From NCBI RefSeq assembly GCF_040869035.1, contig NZ_CP162100.1, positions 1,054,001 through 1,118,000 of the forward strand: a stretch of 64,000 nucleotides of DNA, given 5' to 3'. The translations under genes were made by a program, and so were the position numbers. Positions 63,033 to 64,000 of this stretch are shown here, in pieces (positions within the stretch are counted from its first letter, which is position 1; each line of letters opens with the position of its first letter). Under the pieces are notes generated by a model. That model was not told where the DNA came from. It did no database searches and saw only the letters and a list, made by a program, of their open reading frames with translations. This DNA is from Vibrio sp. NTOU-M3. GTDB lineage: Bacteria > Pseudomonadota > Gammaproteobacteria > Enterobacterales > Vibrionaceae.

Positions 63033-64000
63033 ATGAAACTAAACATAGACGATCCACGTGAACTATACCGCGGGGTTAATACTGAACTGGATGGCATTAT
63101 CGGTGCGCTGTCCACCGAGTCAGATGATGAGCAATTGAACGGAGCTCAGCGTGAGGCCCATTCTTTGCTCCAAGAACATCGCTCAAACCTTCAGGGGCAA
63201 CTGGAGGCACTTGAGACAAATGCCGAATGGGATACATTCACTATCGCGTTTTATGGAGAAACGGGTGCGGGAAAATCCACCATCATAGAGACCCTGAGGG
63301 TATTGCTGAAAGAAGCCAGCAAACTGAAAGATCAGGAAGCGTTCCGGGAATTTCAGAACAAACATGAGTTGACGGCTGAAGCACTGGACAGGCTCCACCA
63401 TGAGGCAGAGCGACTCGGCCGGGAACTTGAAGAACTCAGCGATAAATATGAAAAAACATCTGCTAAATATGAACAGCTAAGTGTGGAATCCAGTAACAAG
63501 ATTGCCCAATATCGTGAGCTGATACTGGACCAAAAGCGAATGGCGCCCTTGTGGCAGAAGTTTCTGCACCTGTTTTGGAAAACGGAAGAGGAGCTGGGCT
63601 TTGCGCGTGAAAAGCTACAGTTGCTCAAGATCGAAACAGAATGCGAGAGCGAGCTGTCGGCACTGAACGAACAGAAAACGGGACTGGAAATTCAGTTGGC
63701 TGAAACCAGGAACAAACTGCAGGAGTTTAGAGATCGCCTGCCAGAGCTTGAAGCGCTGTCTGATGGCGGAATTATCGGAGATGGCCGTTCCGATTTTACT
63801 CGAATTACGCAACGATTCGACTTAAGCGTAGGTGGCCAGGAATTTGCTCTACTCGATGTGCCAGGAATAGAAGGTACCGAACGCCTGATCGCAGAAGAGA
63901 TTGAAAAAGCCCTTCAGGCAGCCCATGCGGTGTTCTACGTCACGAACCAGCCCGCACCTCCACAAACGGGGGATCAGGAGCGACGGAAAGGTACTCTCGA
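63033..64000 (+). CDS. P-loop GTPase with coiled-coil insertion, partial (runs off window)
   Basis: The first 322 residues are visible, without a stop. The P-loop is FYGETGAGKST (residues 73-83) and the DxxG motif is LLDVPGIEG (273-281). Between them, residues about 95-240 are a long coiled coil. The G4/G5 motifs would lie past the window. The layout resembles dynamin-like or LeoA-like bacterial GTPases, some of which serve in defence; the family is not certain. Composition is GC-richer than the preceding 1 kb. An in-frame TTG at 63003 is an alternative start. Confidence 0.78.
   Translation, partial: MKLNIDDPRELYRGVNTELDGIIGALSTESDDEQLNGAQREAHSLLQEHRSNLQGQLEALETNAEWDTFTIAFYGETGAGKSTIIETLRVLLKEASKLKDQEAFREFQNKHELTAEALDRLHHEAERLGRELEELSDKYEKTSAKYEQLSVESSNKIAQYRELILDQKRMAPLWQKFLHLFWKTEEELGFAREKLQLLKIETECESELSALNEQKTGLEIQLAETRNKLQEFRDRLPELEALSDGGIIGDGRSDFTRITQRFDLSVGGQEFALLDVPGIEGTERLIAEEIEKALQAAHAVFYVTNQPAPPQTGDQERRKGTL

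Noticed and set aside
62801..63115. 104-codon minus-strand frame as a gene
   Set aside because: It overlaps the start of the GTPase on the other strand and shows no domain or ribosome site.

Overview
The window reads as a chromosome segment of a Vibrio-type gammaproteobacterium (moderate GC). The basis is gene content and order: a tesB-ybaY-atl-ffs run like that of E. coli, a menaquinone cluster, an SOS-type imuA-imuB-dnaE2 cassette, a rhombosortase, sohB, alaA-yfbR and emrAB with a LysR regulator. The species cannot be fixed from the sequence alone.

Region 1 (1-38,750) is mostly ordinary chromosome. From left to right it holds the mutagenesis operon (dnaE2, imuB, imuA) behind a LexA box; yciK, sohB, rhombosortase, a DTW-domain tRNA modification gene, an NlpC/P60 lipoprotein and a dGTPase; an EmrAB-type efflux pair with its LysR regulator; yfbR and alaA; the men genes menF-menD-menH-menC-menE, with menB missing from its usual place; a NagE-like PTS permease with a LysR gene; a YeiH transporter; an LplT-PlsC fusion with a TetR regulator; several envelope or hypothetical genes including an AT-rich acyltransferase; a cysteine-metabolism PLP enzyme with an Lrp regulator; then tesB, ybaY, an alkyltransferase-like gene, a membrane protein and the 4.5S SRP RNA gene ffs.

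Region 2 (38,759 to beyond 64,000) is a Tn7-like CRISPR-associated transposon of the type I-F3 class, inserted about 10 bp past the 3' end of ffs. One end starts near 38,759 with tandem TnsB-site-like repeats. tnsA-tnsB-tnsC follow, then a divergent Xre regulator. The targeting operon tniQ-cas8/5f-cas7f-cas6f lies at 56,634-61,588, with no cas1 or cas2/3. A three-repeat CRISPR array follows at 61,717-61,849. Its last unit has an apparent 18-nt guide that copies the conserved SRP-RNA loop of ffs with mismatches exactly at positions 6, 12 and 18. The end of that guide's match in ffs lies 48 bp from the inferred insertion point, so the array appears to encode the homing guide that placed the element. 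Three copies of an ACTTAG-N5-CTAAGT palindrome link the Xre gene to the tniQ-cas promoter; the copy at tniQ sits at the centre of a perfect 45-bp inverted repeat.

The cargo between the transposase and targeting modules is a defence island: a two-gene module (181-aa protein plus a superfamily-2 helicase), a GIY-YIG/DUF4357 protein, a complete type I restriction-modification system (hsdM, hsdS, hsdR) and a reverse transcriptase-nitrilase with a small membrane protein resembling type 1 defence-associated RT systems. Beyond the array lie an unknown 159-aa gene, a 650-bp stretch without a convincing gene, and the start of a P-loop GTPase with a long coiled-coil insertion that runs off the window. 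The far transposon end is not in the window.
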